Origin: Bordetella parapertussis
GTDB lineage: Bacteria > Bacteroidota > Bacteroidia > Chitinophagales > Chitinophagaceae
Reading direction: 5' to 3'
Assembly: GCA_943331005.2 (NCBI GenBank)
Contig: CALQJX020000010.1
Coordinates: 66,596-130,595 of the forward strand
Length of the DNA: 64,000 bases
Shown: one piece after another, positions 17,366 through 25,544 of the stretch
Layout: each line of letters begins with the position of its first letter
Numbering within the stretch: position 1 is the first letter of the stretch
Made by a program: the position numbers and the translations under genes
The notes under the pieces: model-generated
Seen by the model: only the letters and a program-made list of their open reading frames with translations
The model's database searches: none
What the model was told of the DNA's origin: nothing

Positions 17366-17977
17366 TCATTGCTTCCTCATGCACCAGGTGGTCATGGCAC
17401 GCAGGTTGCTCACATTCGTTGTCTTTATCGGTTCGTATAGTTCCGCTTTCAGCAGTTGGGTATACTGCTGCAGCCTGTCGTTACTTACGAGATACCGTGT
17501 AGATCCATCGGGCAGCAGGTAGCTCCCATTGCCCATAGGTGTTACAAGATGCTCAATACCGATATCGGAGGCCAGCCTTGCAAAGAAAAAGCCACCGGGT
17601 CGCAGTATATGCCACATAGCATGCAGCATCTGCTCGAAATGAGTTGTGCTATCGGCAAAATGCAGCACAGCGCTGCAGATAACCAGATCGAAGGAGGCAG
17701 CTGCGAAAGGCATATCTTCTGCTTTGGCCACCATAAAGTGCGCTGGTGGTATGTCTGGAGCCAGCTGCTGTGCAAGTAATTGTACAGTTGCTATGGCATC
17801 GGGGTTGGGGTCTATGCCAAAGACATTATAACCATTTTTCAGAAAATATACCATGTTTCTGCCGCTGCCACAGCCCACATCTATTATGTCCTTACAGTTG
17901 TCGTACCTGCCCTTCAGTAATTGATCGAAGAGGTAAATATCTATGTCGCCGAATGCCTCAGCCAGTTTGTTGCTCAT
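17366..17977 (-). CDS. Class I SAM-dependent methyltransferase
   Basis: A 203-aa methyltransferase of the Methyltransf_11/UbiE-like class. Motif I is IIDVGCGSGRNMVYFLKNGY (about residues 31-50), motif II is NVFGIDPNPDAI, and the later motifs are FDLVICSAVLHFAD and LRPGGFFFARLASDIG. The substrate cannot be inferred. The gene stands between the nitroreductase and clpC; its upstream region carries the 32-bp-periodic palindromic repeats at 18019-18090. Confidence 0.88.
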   Translation of the reverse strand: MSNKLAEAFGDIDIYLFDQLLKGRYDNCKDIIDVGCGSGRNMVYFLKNGYNVFGIDPNPDAIATVQLLAQQLAPDIPPAHFMVAKAEDMPFAAASFDLVICSAVLHFADSTTHFEQMLHAMWHILRPGGFFFARLASDIGIEHLVTPMGNGSYLLPDGSTRYLVSNDRLQQYTQLLKAELYEPIKTTNVSNLRAMTTWCMRKQ

Positions 17978-18018
17978 GCGTAAATTGCTGTGTTTATTGA
18001 TACAAGTAGTCTTCGTCT

Positions 18019-18090
18019 GGGATTCTAATCCCTAAAAATCATAATAATTTGGGATTGTAATCCCTAAAAAACATAATAAAAAGGGATTTG
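18019..18090. repeat. 32-bp periodic repeat with GGGATT-NT-AATCCC palindromes
   Basis: Palindrome GGGATTCTAATCCC at 18019-18032, GGGATTGTAATCCC at 18051-18064, and a half copy GGGATTTG at 18083: starts are exactly 32 bp apart. The linkers are also alike (TAAAAATCATAATAATTT and TAAAAAACATAATAAAAA). It lies 41 bp upstream of the methyltransferase start and downstream of the clpC terminator. It could be a tandem operator or a REP-like short palindromic element; I cannot decide from one locus. Confidence 0.75.
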
Positions 18091-18108
18091 GGTGTTGCGG
18101 GGCAAAAA

Positions 18109-18133
18109 TAAAGCCACCCATCGGGTGGCTTTA
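18109..18133 (-). terminator. clpC terminator
   Basis: Stem TAAAGCCACCC / GGGTGGCTTTA (11 bp) with a 3-nt loop; on the minus strand it is followed by TTTTTGCC. It lies 23 bp after the clpC stop. Confidence 0.88.
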
Positions 18134-18156
18134 TATGGTATGATTTCGGGCAACGC

Positions 18157-20706
18157 TTATGCTTCGCCTTCTACAGATTGCTCTGTTGGGGCAGCCGGCG
18201 GATGCGTGATACTGAAAACGATCTTGCCTTCTGTTTCATTGAAGTCGGCATGTACGGTATCGCCTGAAGTGATGCGGTGATTGAGGATCTCCTCTGCCAG
18301 CGGATCTTCCAGGTATTTCTGGATGGCGCGGTGCAGCGGACGGGCGCCAAACTGCTGGTCGTATCCTTTCTCTGCAATGTACTTGCGGGCAGCATCTGTG
18401 ATAGACAGCTCGAAGCCCAGTGTATTGAGGCGCTTCAGCACATCTTTCATGATAATGTCTATGATCATGCTGATGTGTTTCTCCTCGAGCGAGTTGAAGA
18501 TGATCACATCATCGATACGGTTCAGGAACTCGGGAGAGAACGTACGTTTCAGCGCTTTCTCTATAACACCCCTGCTGGTCTCTTCTGAGCTCGATGTTTT
18601 TGCTGTAGTAGCAAAACCTACACCGGTACCAAAGTCTTTCAGCTGCCTTGCACCAATGTTAGAAGTCATGATGATGAGCGTATTCTTGAAGTCTACCTTG
18701 CGGCCCAGACCATCAGTGAGCTGACCATCGTCGAGTACCTGCAGCAAAATGTTGAAGATATCCGGATGTGCTTTTTCTATTTCATCGAGCAGCACTACAG
18801 AGTAGGGCTTGCGGCGCACTTTTTCGGTGAGCTGGCCGCCCTCTTCGTAACCCACATAGCCGGGAGGTGCACCTATGAGGCGGCTCAGGGAGAATTTCTC
18901 CATGTATTCGCTCATGTCCACACGTATCAGTGCGTCTTCGCCGTCGAACATATATCTTGCCAGTGCACGTGCCAGCTCTGTTTTACCCACACCCGTTGGG
19001 CCAAGGAATATAAAAGAGCCTATAGGCTTGCGCGGATCCTTAAGACCCACACGGTTTCGCTGAATGGCTTTTACTACTTTATTGATAGCGTCGTCCTGGC
19101 CCACTACTGCACCCTGAAGGTCGTCGCCCATGCGGCGCAGCTTGGCACTTTCTGCTTCCACCATACGCATTACAGGTATGCCCGTCATCATACTGATCAC
19201 TTCGGCAATAGCCTCTTCGTTTATAGGGAAACGTTTGTGTTTGGCTTCTTCTTCCCACTCTGCTTTTGCACGGTCCAGTTCTTCGCCCAGTCTTTTCTCG
19301 CGGTCGCGCAGTGCAGCAGCTTCTTCAAAGCGCTGGCTCTTCACCACCTTGTTCTTTTCCTGTTTTATGTCTTCTATCTTTTTCTCCAGATCCAGTATGT
19401 TCTGCGGCACATTTATGTTCTTGAGGTGCACCCTTGCGCCGGCTTCGTCCATTACGTCTATAGCCTTGTCGGGCAGCAGACGGTCTGTCATATAGCGGTC
19501 GCTCAGTTTCACACAAGCCTCAATAGCTTCTGCGTCATACACCACATTGTGGAAGTCTTCGTACTTGGAACGGATATTGTTGAGGATAGTAATGGTCTCG
19601 TCTATGCTTGGTGGTTCTATGAGCACCTTCTGGAACCTGCGATCCAGCGCACCATCCTTTTCGATGTACATACGGTACTCGTCCAGCGTAGATGCGCCAA
19701 TGCATTGGAGATCGCCACGGGCAAGTGCCGGCTTGAAGATATTGGAAGCGTCGAGCGAGCCCGATGCGCCACCTGCACCAACAATGGTATGTATCTCGTC
19801 TATGAAGAGGATCACATCTCTGTTCTTTTCCAGCTCATTCATGATGGCTTTCATGCGCTCTTCGAACTGGCCACGGTACTTGGTGCCGGCTACCAATGCA
19901 GCAAGGTCCAGACTGATAACACGCTTGTCGAACAGTACACGGGAAACTTTGCGCTGCACAATGCGCAGTGCCAGCCCCTCTACTATAGCGGTCTTACCCA
20001 CACCAGGCTCACCTATAAGAATAGGATTGTTCTTTTTGCGGCGCGAAAGGATCTGCGACACACGTTCTATCTCTTCTTCGCGACCCACAATAGGATCGAG
20101 GTTGCCGAGCTCTGCAAACTTGGTTATGTCCCTGCCGAAGTTATCGAGCACAGGAGTTTTTGATTTGGTATTGCCTGCCGGTGGTTTGCGCTGCTGATAC
20201 TGACGGCGCTCGTCGTCATCATCAAATTCCTCCGATCCCGGATCGTTGTAATCGCTGGTTGGGCTGCCACCCTGCAGTATGCTCAGTTCGCCTTTGAAGC
20301 GATCATAATCAACATCGAGGTTGCCCAGTATCTGTGTAGCTACATTTTCCTTGTTCTTCAGTATAGAGAGCATAAGGTGTTCTGTTTCTACGGTAGGGCT
20401 TTTCAGTGCCTTGGCTTCCAACACAGTGATACGGATCACTTTTTCGGCTTGCTTGGTAAGGGGAAGACTGTTGATATTGGCAAGTGGCTTGTTGTTTTTG
20501 TCTTTTATGGCCTGCTCCAGCTCCTTACGCAGCTCAAAGAGGTCGACCTGCATACTTTGCAGCACCTTAAGAGCCATGCCATCGCCCTCGCGTATCAGGC
20601 CCAGCAAGAGGTGCTCTGTGCCTATGAAATCATTTCCAAGACGCAAAGCTTCTTCGCGGCTGTAGGATATGATCTCTTTTACTTTTGGTGAGAAGTTTGA
20701 ATCCAT
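18157..20706 (-). CDS. clpC: ATP-dependent Clp protease ATP-binding subunit ClpC
   Basis: AAA+ unfoldase (849 aa) that feeds substrates to ClpP. Double Clp N-domain (residues 1-145), acidic linker ([12 protein letters not shown]), AAA-1 with Walker [10 protein letters not shown] (Lys238), a UVR motif in the middle region ([18 protein letters not shown]), AAA-2 with GPTGVGKTE (Lys575), and the ClpP-docking loop carrying VGF ([10 protein letters not shown]). The presence of UVR and VGF makes it ClpC rather than ClpB. No clpP or mcsAB is adjacent. Upstream, minus-strand TAACTTTA is a near match to the -7 box. Confidence 0.96.
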   Translation of the reverse strand: MDSNFSPKVKEIISYSREEALRLGNDFIGTEHLLLGLIREGDGMALKVLQSMQVDLFELRKELEQAIKDKNNKPLANINSLPLTKQAEKVIRITVLEAKALKSPTVETEHLMLSILKNKENVATQILGNLDVDYDRFKGELSILQGGSPTSDYNDPGSEEFDDDDERRQYQQRKPPAGNTKSKTPVLDNFGRDITKFAELGNLDPIVGREEEIERVSQILSRRKKNNPILIGEPGVGKTAIVEGLALRIVQRKVSRVLFDKRVISLDLAALVAGTKYRGQFEERMKAIMNELEKNRDVILFIDEIHTIVGAGGASGSLDASNIFKPALARGDLQCIGASTLDEYRMYIEKDGALDRRFQKVLIEPPSIDETITILNNIRSKYEDFHNVVYDAEAIEACVKLSDRYMTDRLLPDKAIDVMDEAGARVHLKNINVPQNILDLEKKIEDIKQEKNKVVKSQRFEEAAALRDREKRLGEELDRAKAEWEEEAKHKRFPINEEAIAEVISMMTGIPVMRMVEAESAKLRRMGDDLQGAVVGQDDAINKVVKAIQRNRVGLKDPRKPIGSFIFLGPTGVGKTELARALARYMFDGEDALIRVDMSEYMEKFSLSRLIGAPPGYVGYEEGGQLTEKVRRKPYSVVLLDEIEKAHPDIFNILLQVLDDGQLTDGLGRKVDFKNTLIIMTSNIGARQLKDFGTGVGFATTAKTSSSEETSRGVIEKALKRTFSPEFLNRIDDVIIFNSLEEKHISMIIDIIMKDVLKRLNTLGFELSITDAARKYIAEKGYDQQFGARPLHRAIQKYLEDPLAEEILNHRITSGDTVHADFNETEGKIVFSITHPPAAPTEQSVEGEA

Positions 20707-20927
20707 GAAATTGTCCTGGTTGTTTAGTACTATTTAAGAATAAAGTTAGCGATTTTAAGGGTATCGCAGTATCGGCAATAATTATACTCGTATTTAGTTG
20801 CAGGCTTTGGTTTTCTCTTAACAATAATTGTAATACTGCAACCCTGTATATGAGTTAAAAGGGTAGAAGATGTGAAAACATTGCGGTCTATTTTTCACAT
20901 ATGCCTGATTTTTTGCTGTCTACTCTT

Positions 20928-20935
20928 TACTTTTG
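20928..20935 (+). promoter_or_regulatory. -7 promoter box of the STAS-like gene
   Basis: TACTTTTG, full consensus, 27 nt before ATG 20963, with TTTG 12 bp upstream (20912-20915). The same TTTG-N12-TACTTTTG arrangement recurs before sixA. Confidence 0.5.
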
Positions 20936-20962
20936 AGCATACATCTAAAAACTCCTTTGTTC

Positions 20963-21340
20963 ATGGACTTCAAAATTGATACCAGAGACACATTTTCAGT
21001 TATAACGCCGGTTGCAGCATCAATAACGGTTAATTTGACAGGTGCACTGCGTGCTGAAATGGAAAAAGTGAGGCAAAGCGGCAGTCGGCACTTCATCATA
21101 GATCTGCAGAACTGCACCTCTATTGATAAGGATGCAATAGAAAAACTAATAGCTATACATGAGGAATGTTATGCTATGGACACTTCGCTGGTATTAACCG
21201 GCACCGGTGGTCAGGTAATTGCCGCATTGAAGGAAGAAGAGGCAGATATGATCTTAAATGTGGCACCGAAGATGATAGAAGCGGTAGACATCATCAGCAT
21301 GGAAATACTGGAACGCGACTTGTTTGGCGAGGAAAGTTGA
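20963..21340 (+). CDS. STAS-domain-like protein (anti-sigma-factor-antagonist fold)
   Basis: A 125-aa protein. ATG 20963 (MDFKIDTRDTFSVITP) is chosen over an upstream TTG because a TAnnTTTG box overlaps the TTG. The order of strands and helices fits a STAS domain: SITVNLTGALRAEMEK, HFIIDLQNCTSIDKDAIEKL (the IDL-N-C-TSID segment is the usual phosphoacceptor region), then SLVLTGTGGQVIAAL. The usual phosphorylatable Ser/Thr would be in CTSID. No anti-sigma kinase is adjacent. Family call from pattern only. Confidence 0.6.
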   Translation: MDFKIDTRDTFSVITPVAASITVNLTGALRAEMEKVRQSGSRHFIIDLQNCTSIDKDAIEKLIAIHEECYAMDTSLVLTGTGGQVIAALKEEEADMILNVAPKMIEAVDIISMEILERDLFGEES

Positions 21341-21436
21341 TATAAACCGCCTCATATCTTTTTTATCGGCAGGCAATGTGGATAAAGTTTGCTCCAAAAT
21401 TGTGTTACTGTCACACGTTTTTTGCTTGTGTCTTTA

Positions 21437-21444
21437 TACTTTTG
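21437..21444 (+). promoter_or_regulatory. -7 promoter box of sixA-rapZ-like genes
   Basis: TACTTTTG, full consensus, 49 nt before the sixA ATG, with TTTG 12 bp upstream at 21421-21424. The block resembles that before the STAS-like gene. Confidence 0.5.
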
Positions 21445-21493
21445 ATTCGTCGGCAACGAGGCCGGCAACATAACAGTTACTTATAGCTGCAGT

Positions 21494-22000
21494 ATGAAGC
21501 GCACATTGGTAATGATACGGCACGCTAAGTCGGGCTGGGCAGACCCCTTACAAAGCGATTTTGACAGAACGCTGAGTGAAAGAGGTGTGCGCGATGCGCC
21601 AGTAATGGGTCGCAGGCTGAAAACTGCAGGTATAATACCGGATCTGATGATTGCCAGCTCTGCCAAACGGACCCGGCAAACAGCACTGAGTATAGCAGCA
21701 CAGGTTGGGTACGACCCCGCCCTCATACAGTGGGAAGATAAACTGTATCACTGTATACCCGCGGTGCTTGAGGACGTGATCTATGAGGTGCGTAATGATG
21801 TGAACACTGTTTTTATTGTGGCACACAATCCGGGCATAACCGATTTCGTTAATCAGTTGTCCACCTCCTTCAGCACGGGCAATATGCCTACCTGCGGAGT
21901 TGTGGGCGCTCAGTTTGAAGCAGAAGGATGGGAACGTTTTCCATACGTGAAAAGAAAAGTATTTTTATTCGATTATCCGAAAAATGAACATGACACCTAA
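21494..22000 (+). CDS. sixA: SixA-type phosphohistidine phosphatase
   Basis: Histidine phosphatase superfamily, short SixA-like form (168 aa). The catalytic RHG-type motif is at the N-terminus (MIRHAKSGWAD), followed by RTLSERG, SSAKRTRQTA and the second catalytic His in VAHNPGITDF. SixA removes phosphate from phosphohistidine on phosphorelay proteins; the target here is unknown. The 3' end overlaps the next gene by 17 bp (its ATG at 21984), so translation is coupled and a functional link with the kinase-RapZ protein is likely. Confidence 0.88.
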   Translation: MKRTLVMIRHAKSGWADPLQSDFDRTLSERGVRDAPVMGRRLKTAGIIPDLMIASSAKRTRQTALSIAAQVGYDPALIQWEDKLYHCIPAVLEDVIYEVRNDVNTVFIVAHNPGITDFVNQLSTSFSTGNMPTCGVVGAQFEAEGWERFPYVKRKVFLFDYPKNEHDT

Positions 22001-23465
22001 CAAATCTACCGTACAGGTAACGAGTATTCTGGAAAAACTCTTTGAAGAACACTACGAAAAAAAGGCAGTGGCTATAGAGGCGCTGGCAGTTTCGGGTTCA
22101 GACAGGAGGTACTACAGGCTCTCGGCCGGCAGTACCGTGTGTATAGGCACTTATAATACCAATGTTGCTGAGAATAATACCTATTTCTACTTTACAGAAC
22201 TCTTTCGCAAGCACCAGGTAAACGTACCTGAGATATATAAGATCAGCAAAGATCGCCGTGCATATCTGCAACAGGATCTGGGCAAGGTATCTCTGTTCGA
22301 TCTGGTGATAAAAGAAGGCTATACCGAGCCGGTAAGGAAACTATATCATAAGGCGCTGGCGCAGCTGGCCAAGGTGCAGTGGATAGCCGGTCGCGAGGCC
22401 GATTACAAACAGTGCTTTGCATCGAAACAATTCGATGAGAAAGCCATTATGTCTGATCTGCTGTACTTCAAATACTATTTTGCTGACCTGCAAGGCGTAA
22501 GTTACGACCGCTCTCTGCTGATCAGCGAAATGGAACTGCTGAGCAAGGACCTCGGTCGTGTGCAGCCGCAAACACTTATGTTCCGCGACTTTCAGAGCCG
22601 CAACATAATGGTGCATGAGGGCAAGATATTCTTCATAGATTTTCAGGGAAGTATGCAGGGGCCGCCACAATACGATCTGGCATCGCTGCTGTGGCAGGCA
22701 AGGGCGCAGCTGCCCGGAGCCTGGAAAGAAGATCTGCTGAATGGCTATATAAGCAGCCTGGCAGATCTGCATGTGCCACGTATGGATGAGATCCATTTCC
22801 GCAGAGGTTATGTGCAGTTCGTACTGGTGCGTCTGCTGCAGGTACTGGGTTCTTATGGCTTCCGCGGTTTGCTGCAGCACAAGGCACACTTCATTACCAG
22901 CATCGGGCCTGCACTGAAGAACCTGGATATGTTCCTGTCAGATCATCCGCAAACACCCGCATACCCCGAGCTGCGTTCGCTGCTGGAGAAACTCTCTACC
23001 AAGGACATGCAGGAGCGTTTTAATACCCCATCGGCTGACAGCCAGCCAAAACTGGAAGTGCAGGTGTGCAGTTTCTCTTATAAATCGGGTATACCCAAGA
23101 CCAGCAGCCCTCATGGCGGCGGTTTTGTGTTCGATTGCAGGGGCATCCTCAATCCCGGCCGCTATGCTGCTTACAAGCATCTTACCGGTAATGATGAAAT
23201 GGTGCGCCAGTTTCTGGAGCGTGAGACCCGTATGCCCGACTTTATGAATCATGTACATGCGTTGGTAGCCATCAATGTGGAAGATTATATCAACCGTGGC
23301 TTCGAGCAGCTGAGTGTGTCTTTTGGCTGCACCGGTGGTCAGCACCGCTCAGTATATGCAGCCAACCAGCTGGCTATGCACCTGAAGGCGAGGTATAATA
23401 TTGAGGTGAATGTGACGCATCTGAACGAGAAAAAATGGATGCTGACCGAGGAAAGTGCAGAATAA
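21984..23465 (+). CDS. Aminoglycoside-phosphotransferase-like kinase fused to RapZ C-terminal domain
   Basis: A 493-aa two-domain protein. Residues about 15-330 are an APH/AmgK-like sugar kinase: catalytic loop FRDFQSRNIM (Asp202) and metal loop FIDFQGSMQGPPQYDLASLL; the canonical His of the HRD-type loop is Phe200. Residues about 360-493 match the C-terminal domain of RapZ, with PHGGGFVFDCRGILNPG and GCTGGQHRSVY (448-458). The RapZ N-terminal P-loop domain is absent, replaced by the kinase. AmgK relatives phosphorylate MurNAc/GlcNAc for cell-wall recycling and RapZ senses amino-sugar, so a wall-sugar role is plausible inference. ATG 21984 or 21990 may be used; both overlap sixA. Confidence 0.88.
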   Translation: MNMTPNKSTVQVTSILEKLFEEHYEKKAVAIEALAVSGSDRRYYRLSAGSTVCIGTYNTNVAENNTYFYFTELFRKHQVNVPEIYKISKDRRAYLQQDLGKVSLFDLVIKEGYTEPVRKLYHKALAQLAKVQWIAGREADYKQCFASKQFDEKAIMSDLLYFKYYFADLQGVSYDRSLLISEMELLSKDLGRVQPQTLMFRDFQSRNIMVHEGKIFFIDFQGSMQGPPQYDLASLLWQARAQLPGAWKEDLLNGYISSLADLHVPRMDEIHFRRGYVQFVLVRLLQVLGSYGFRGLLQHKAHFITSIGPALKNLDMFLSDHPQTPAYPELRSLLEKLSTKDMQERFNTPSADSQPKLEVQVCSFSYKSGIPKTSSPHGGGFVFDCRGILNPGRYAAYKHLTGNDEMVRQFLERETRMPDFMNHVHALVAINVEDYINRGFEQLSVSFGCTGGQHRSVYAANQLAMHLKARYNIEVNVTHLNEKKWMLTEESAE

Positions 23466-23470
23466 GACAC

Positions 23471-23490
23471 CCCCGCCGGGCGGGTCTTTA
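23471..23490 (+). terminator. Weak terminator after the kinase-RapZ gene
   Basis: CCCGC / GCGGG stem with a 3-nt loop followed by TCTTTAT, just after the stop at 23465. Short stem, low confidence. Confidence 0.4.
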
Positions 23491-23547
23491 TCAGCATCTT
23501 CACTATCCATATCAGTTTAAACAATTCAGTGAACCATATTAATTAAG

Positions 23548-23555
23548 TATTTTTG
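23548..23555 (+). promoter_or_regulatory. -7 promoter box of nfu
   Basis: TATTTTTG, full consensus, 17 nt before the ATG at 23573. Confidence 0.5.
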
Positions 23556-23572
23556 CATCAAATATCACAGAA

Positions 23573-24169
23573 ATGCTGAAAACAGGAAACACCATAGTGA
23601 GCATATATACGGAAATGACCCCGAACCCTGAAACAATGAAGTTTGTTGCCAACAAACTCCTGTATCCGGGCAAGAGCATAGATTTTCCTGAAGAATCTGC
23701 CGCAACCCCATCGCCGCTGGCCAAAGAATTGTTTGCATTCCCTTTTATCAGGAGTGTGTTCATAGCCAGCAACTTCGTTACCCTCGCAAAAACGCCCGAA
23801 ACCAACTGGGATGATGTGATACCATCTGTAAGGCAGTTCCTGAAGGAATACCTGGAAGAAGGTCGTGTGGTGATAAACGACGAACTGGTTGTTGCTGCCA
23901 AAGAAAGCAATATTGCCGCTGCAGATGATACAGACGTGGTGGTACGCATCAAAGAACTACTGGAGAACTATGTGAAACCAGCCGTGGAAATGGATGGTGG
24001 CGCTATCAGCTTCAAAGGTTTTGACCCGGCTACAGGTACAGTAAAGCTGATGATGCAGGGCTCCTGCTCTGGTTGTCCTTCTTCAATGATCACCCTGAAG
24101 ACAGGTATAGAAGGTATGATGAAGCGCATGATACCGGAAGTGAAAGAAGTAGTTGCAGAATCGGAATAA
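23573..24169 (+). CDS. nfu: NifU-like Fe-S cluster scaffold/carrier (Nfu)
   Basis: A 198-aa iron-sulfur carrier. Residues about 8-95 are the Nfu N-terminal domain (TEMTPNPETMKFVANKLLYP), about 115-195 the NifU C-terminal domain with CSGCPSS (Cys165, Cys168), which binds a [4Fe-4S] cluster at a dimer interface. Length and order match Bacteroidota Nfu proteins. It has its own -7 box and a hairpin after it; the suf genes are not nearby. Confidence 0.94.
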   Translation: MLKTGNTIVSIYTEMTPNPETMKFVANKLLYPGKSIDFPEESAATPSPLAKELFAFPFIRSVFIASNFVTLAKTPETNWDDVIPSVRQFLKEYLEEGRVVINDELVVAAKESNIAAADDTDVVVRIKELLENYVKPAVEMDGGAISFKGFDPATGTVKLMMQGSCSGCPSSMITLKTGIEGMMKRMIPEVKEVVAESE

Positions 24170-24194
24170 GAAACAACAAAATTCATTTATAGAT

Positions 24195-24220
24195 CAATGG
24201 CGGCCCTGGTGCCGCCATTG
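24195..24220 (+). terminator. Hairpin after nfu
   Basis: Perfect 9-bp stem CAATGGCGG / CCGCCATTG with an 8-nt loop; the following bases GTGTTTATGG are only partly U-rich. The remaining 200 bp to manC show no other signal I can support. Confidence 0.5.
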
Positions 24221-24420
24221 GTGTTTATGGCAGGCAAGGGTATGTGCTGTGAAGTGAATATTATCTCTGCGTCGCAAATCAGTGTAATATTAGGAGGGTA
24301 GGCTGCAAGCCATGAAAAAATCTTATTTTTAGGGTTCAGATGTATCGTTTACCATAAAAGAATCATGCTGGCACCGGCATCAGTATTAGCCGTTCCGGGG
24401 TCACACGCTCAGCTCGTCCA

Positions 24421-25506
24421 ATGAACATTCAAAACAATTATGTGGCCATTATGGCCGGTGGTATAGGCAGCAGGTTTTGGCCCGAAAGCCGCACACATCT
24501 TCCAAAACAGTTTCTGGACCTGCTGGGAACCGGCAAGTCGCTGATACAGTGGACCTACAACCGCTTCAAGCATATTTGCCCCAAGGAAAACATATACTTC
24601 ATTACCAATGAACAGTATATGTCCACCCTGCGCCAGCAGATCCCCGAAATAAGCGATAACAACATCATCAGCGAGCCATCGCGCAAGAATACTGCACCCT
24701 GTGCTGCCTATTTTGCACACAAGATCATGGCGCTCAACCCGGATGCCAATATCATTATGTCGCCCGCAGATCACCTCATTATGGACGAACATTCTTTTGA
24801 ACGTACGGCTCATGAGGCGCTGGAGTTTGTATCTAAACACAAGTCGCTGCTGACACTGGGAATAAAACCCACCCGCCCCGATACCGGTTATGGCTACATA
24901 CAGTACGATGCGGAGAAAGAAATAGATAAAGTATACCGTGTAAAGACCTTTACAGAAAAACCTTCGCTGGAGTTGGCGCGTACCTTTCTGAAGAGTGGCG
25001 ATTTCCTCTGGAATTCAGGCATTTTTGTGTGGAATGTAAAGACCATAATGGAGGCACTGGAGCAGTTCATGCCAGAGACCAACGAAGTGTTTGCACAAGC
25101 TACCAGCGTATACAACACACCTGCAGAGCACGACGCAATAGTGCGCCTGTACCCGCATTGCTCCAACATATCTATAGACTATGGCATTATGGAAAAAGCA
25201 CGCAATGTGTATGTGATCCCATCTTATTTTGGCTGGTGCGACCTCGGCACCTGGGAGTCAGCATATGACAACTGCAACAAAGACTATCTGGGCAATGCGG
25301 TACTGGGCAAGAATGTGATGGTAATAGATGCCACACAGTGCATGGTAAAGGCGCCAGACGACAAGCTGGTGGTGCTGCAGGGACTGGAAAACTTTATAGT
25401 AGTAGATACGCCCGACGTGCTGCTGATATGCGAGCGCAACAGAGAACAGCAGATAAAAGAATATGTTGCCGAGGTAAAAAGAAATAAGGGAGACAGATAC
25501 CTCTGA
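24421..25506 (+). CDS. manC: Mannose-1-phosphate guanylyltransferase
   Basis: Sugar nucleotidyltransferase (361 aa) making GDP-mannose for glycan synthesis. The nucleotide-binding signature AGGIGSRFWPESRTHLPKQF is at residues 12-31, followed by EPSRKNTAPC, MSPADHLIMDE, RPDTGYGYIQY and FTEKPSLELA with WNSGIFVW. There is no C-terminal mannose-6-phosphate isomerase domain, so it is the short, monofunctional form common in Bacteroidota. The flanking GHL10 gene is convergent. GDP-mannose would supply the glycosyltransferase/flippase genes further right, but no operon link exists. Confidence 0.92.
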   Translation: MNIQNNYVAIMAGGIGSRFWPESRTHLPKQFLDLLGTGKSLIQWTYNRFKHICPKENIYFITNEQYMSTLRQQIPEISDNNIISEPSRKNTAPCAAYFAHKIMALNPDANIIMSPADHLIMDEHSFERTAHEALEFVSKHKSLLTLGIKPTRPDTGYGYIQYDAEKEIDKVYRVKTFTEKPSLELARTFLKSGDFLWNSGIFVWNVKTIMEALEQFMPETNEVFAQATSVYNTPAEHDAIVRLYPHCSNISIDYGIMEKARNVYVIPSYFGWCDLGTWESAYDNCNKDYLGNAVLGKNVMVIDATQCMVKAPDDKLVVLQGLENFIVVDTPDVLLICERNREQQIKEYVAEVKRNKGDRYL

Positions 25507-25516
25507 TGCTCCCTTA
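25485..25516. terminator. Possible bidirectional terminator between manC and GHL10 gene
   Basis: Stem TAAGGGAG / CTCCCTTA with a 16-nt loop that contains the manC stop codon. Long loop and no strong T-run on either strand, so weak. Confidence 0.3.
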
Positions 25517-25544
25517 GTTCCTGTATTTATAGTTGCGTGTAACC

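Noticed and set aside
18019..18090. CRISPR array
   Set aside because: Only two and a half units, no distinct spacers, linkers nearly identical, no cas gene nearby.
18766..20163. 465-codon open frame antisense to clpC
   Set aside because: It is an open reading caused by the codon bias of clpC on the other strand; its translation has no domain, is rich in Cys/His/Phe, and clpC is unambiguous.
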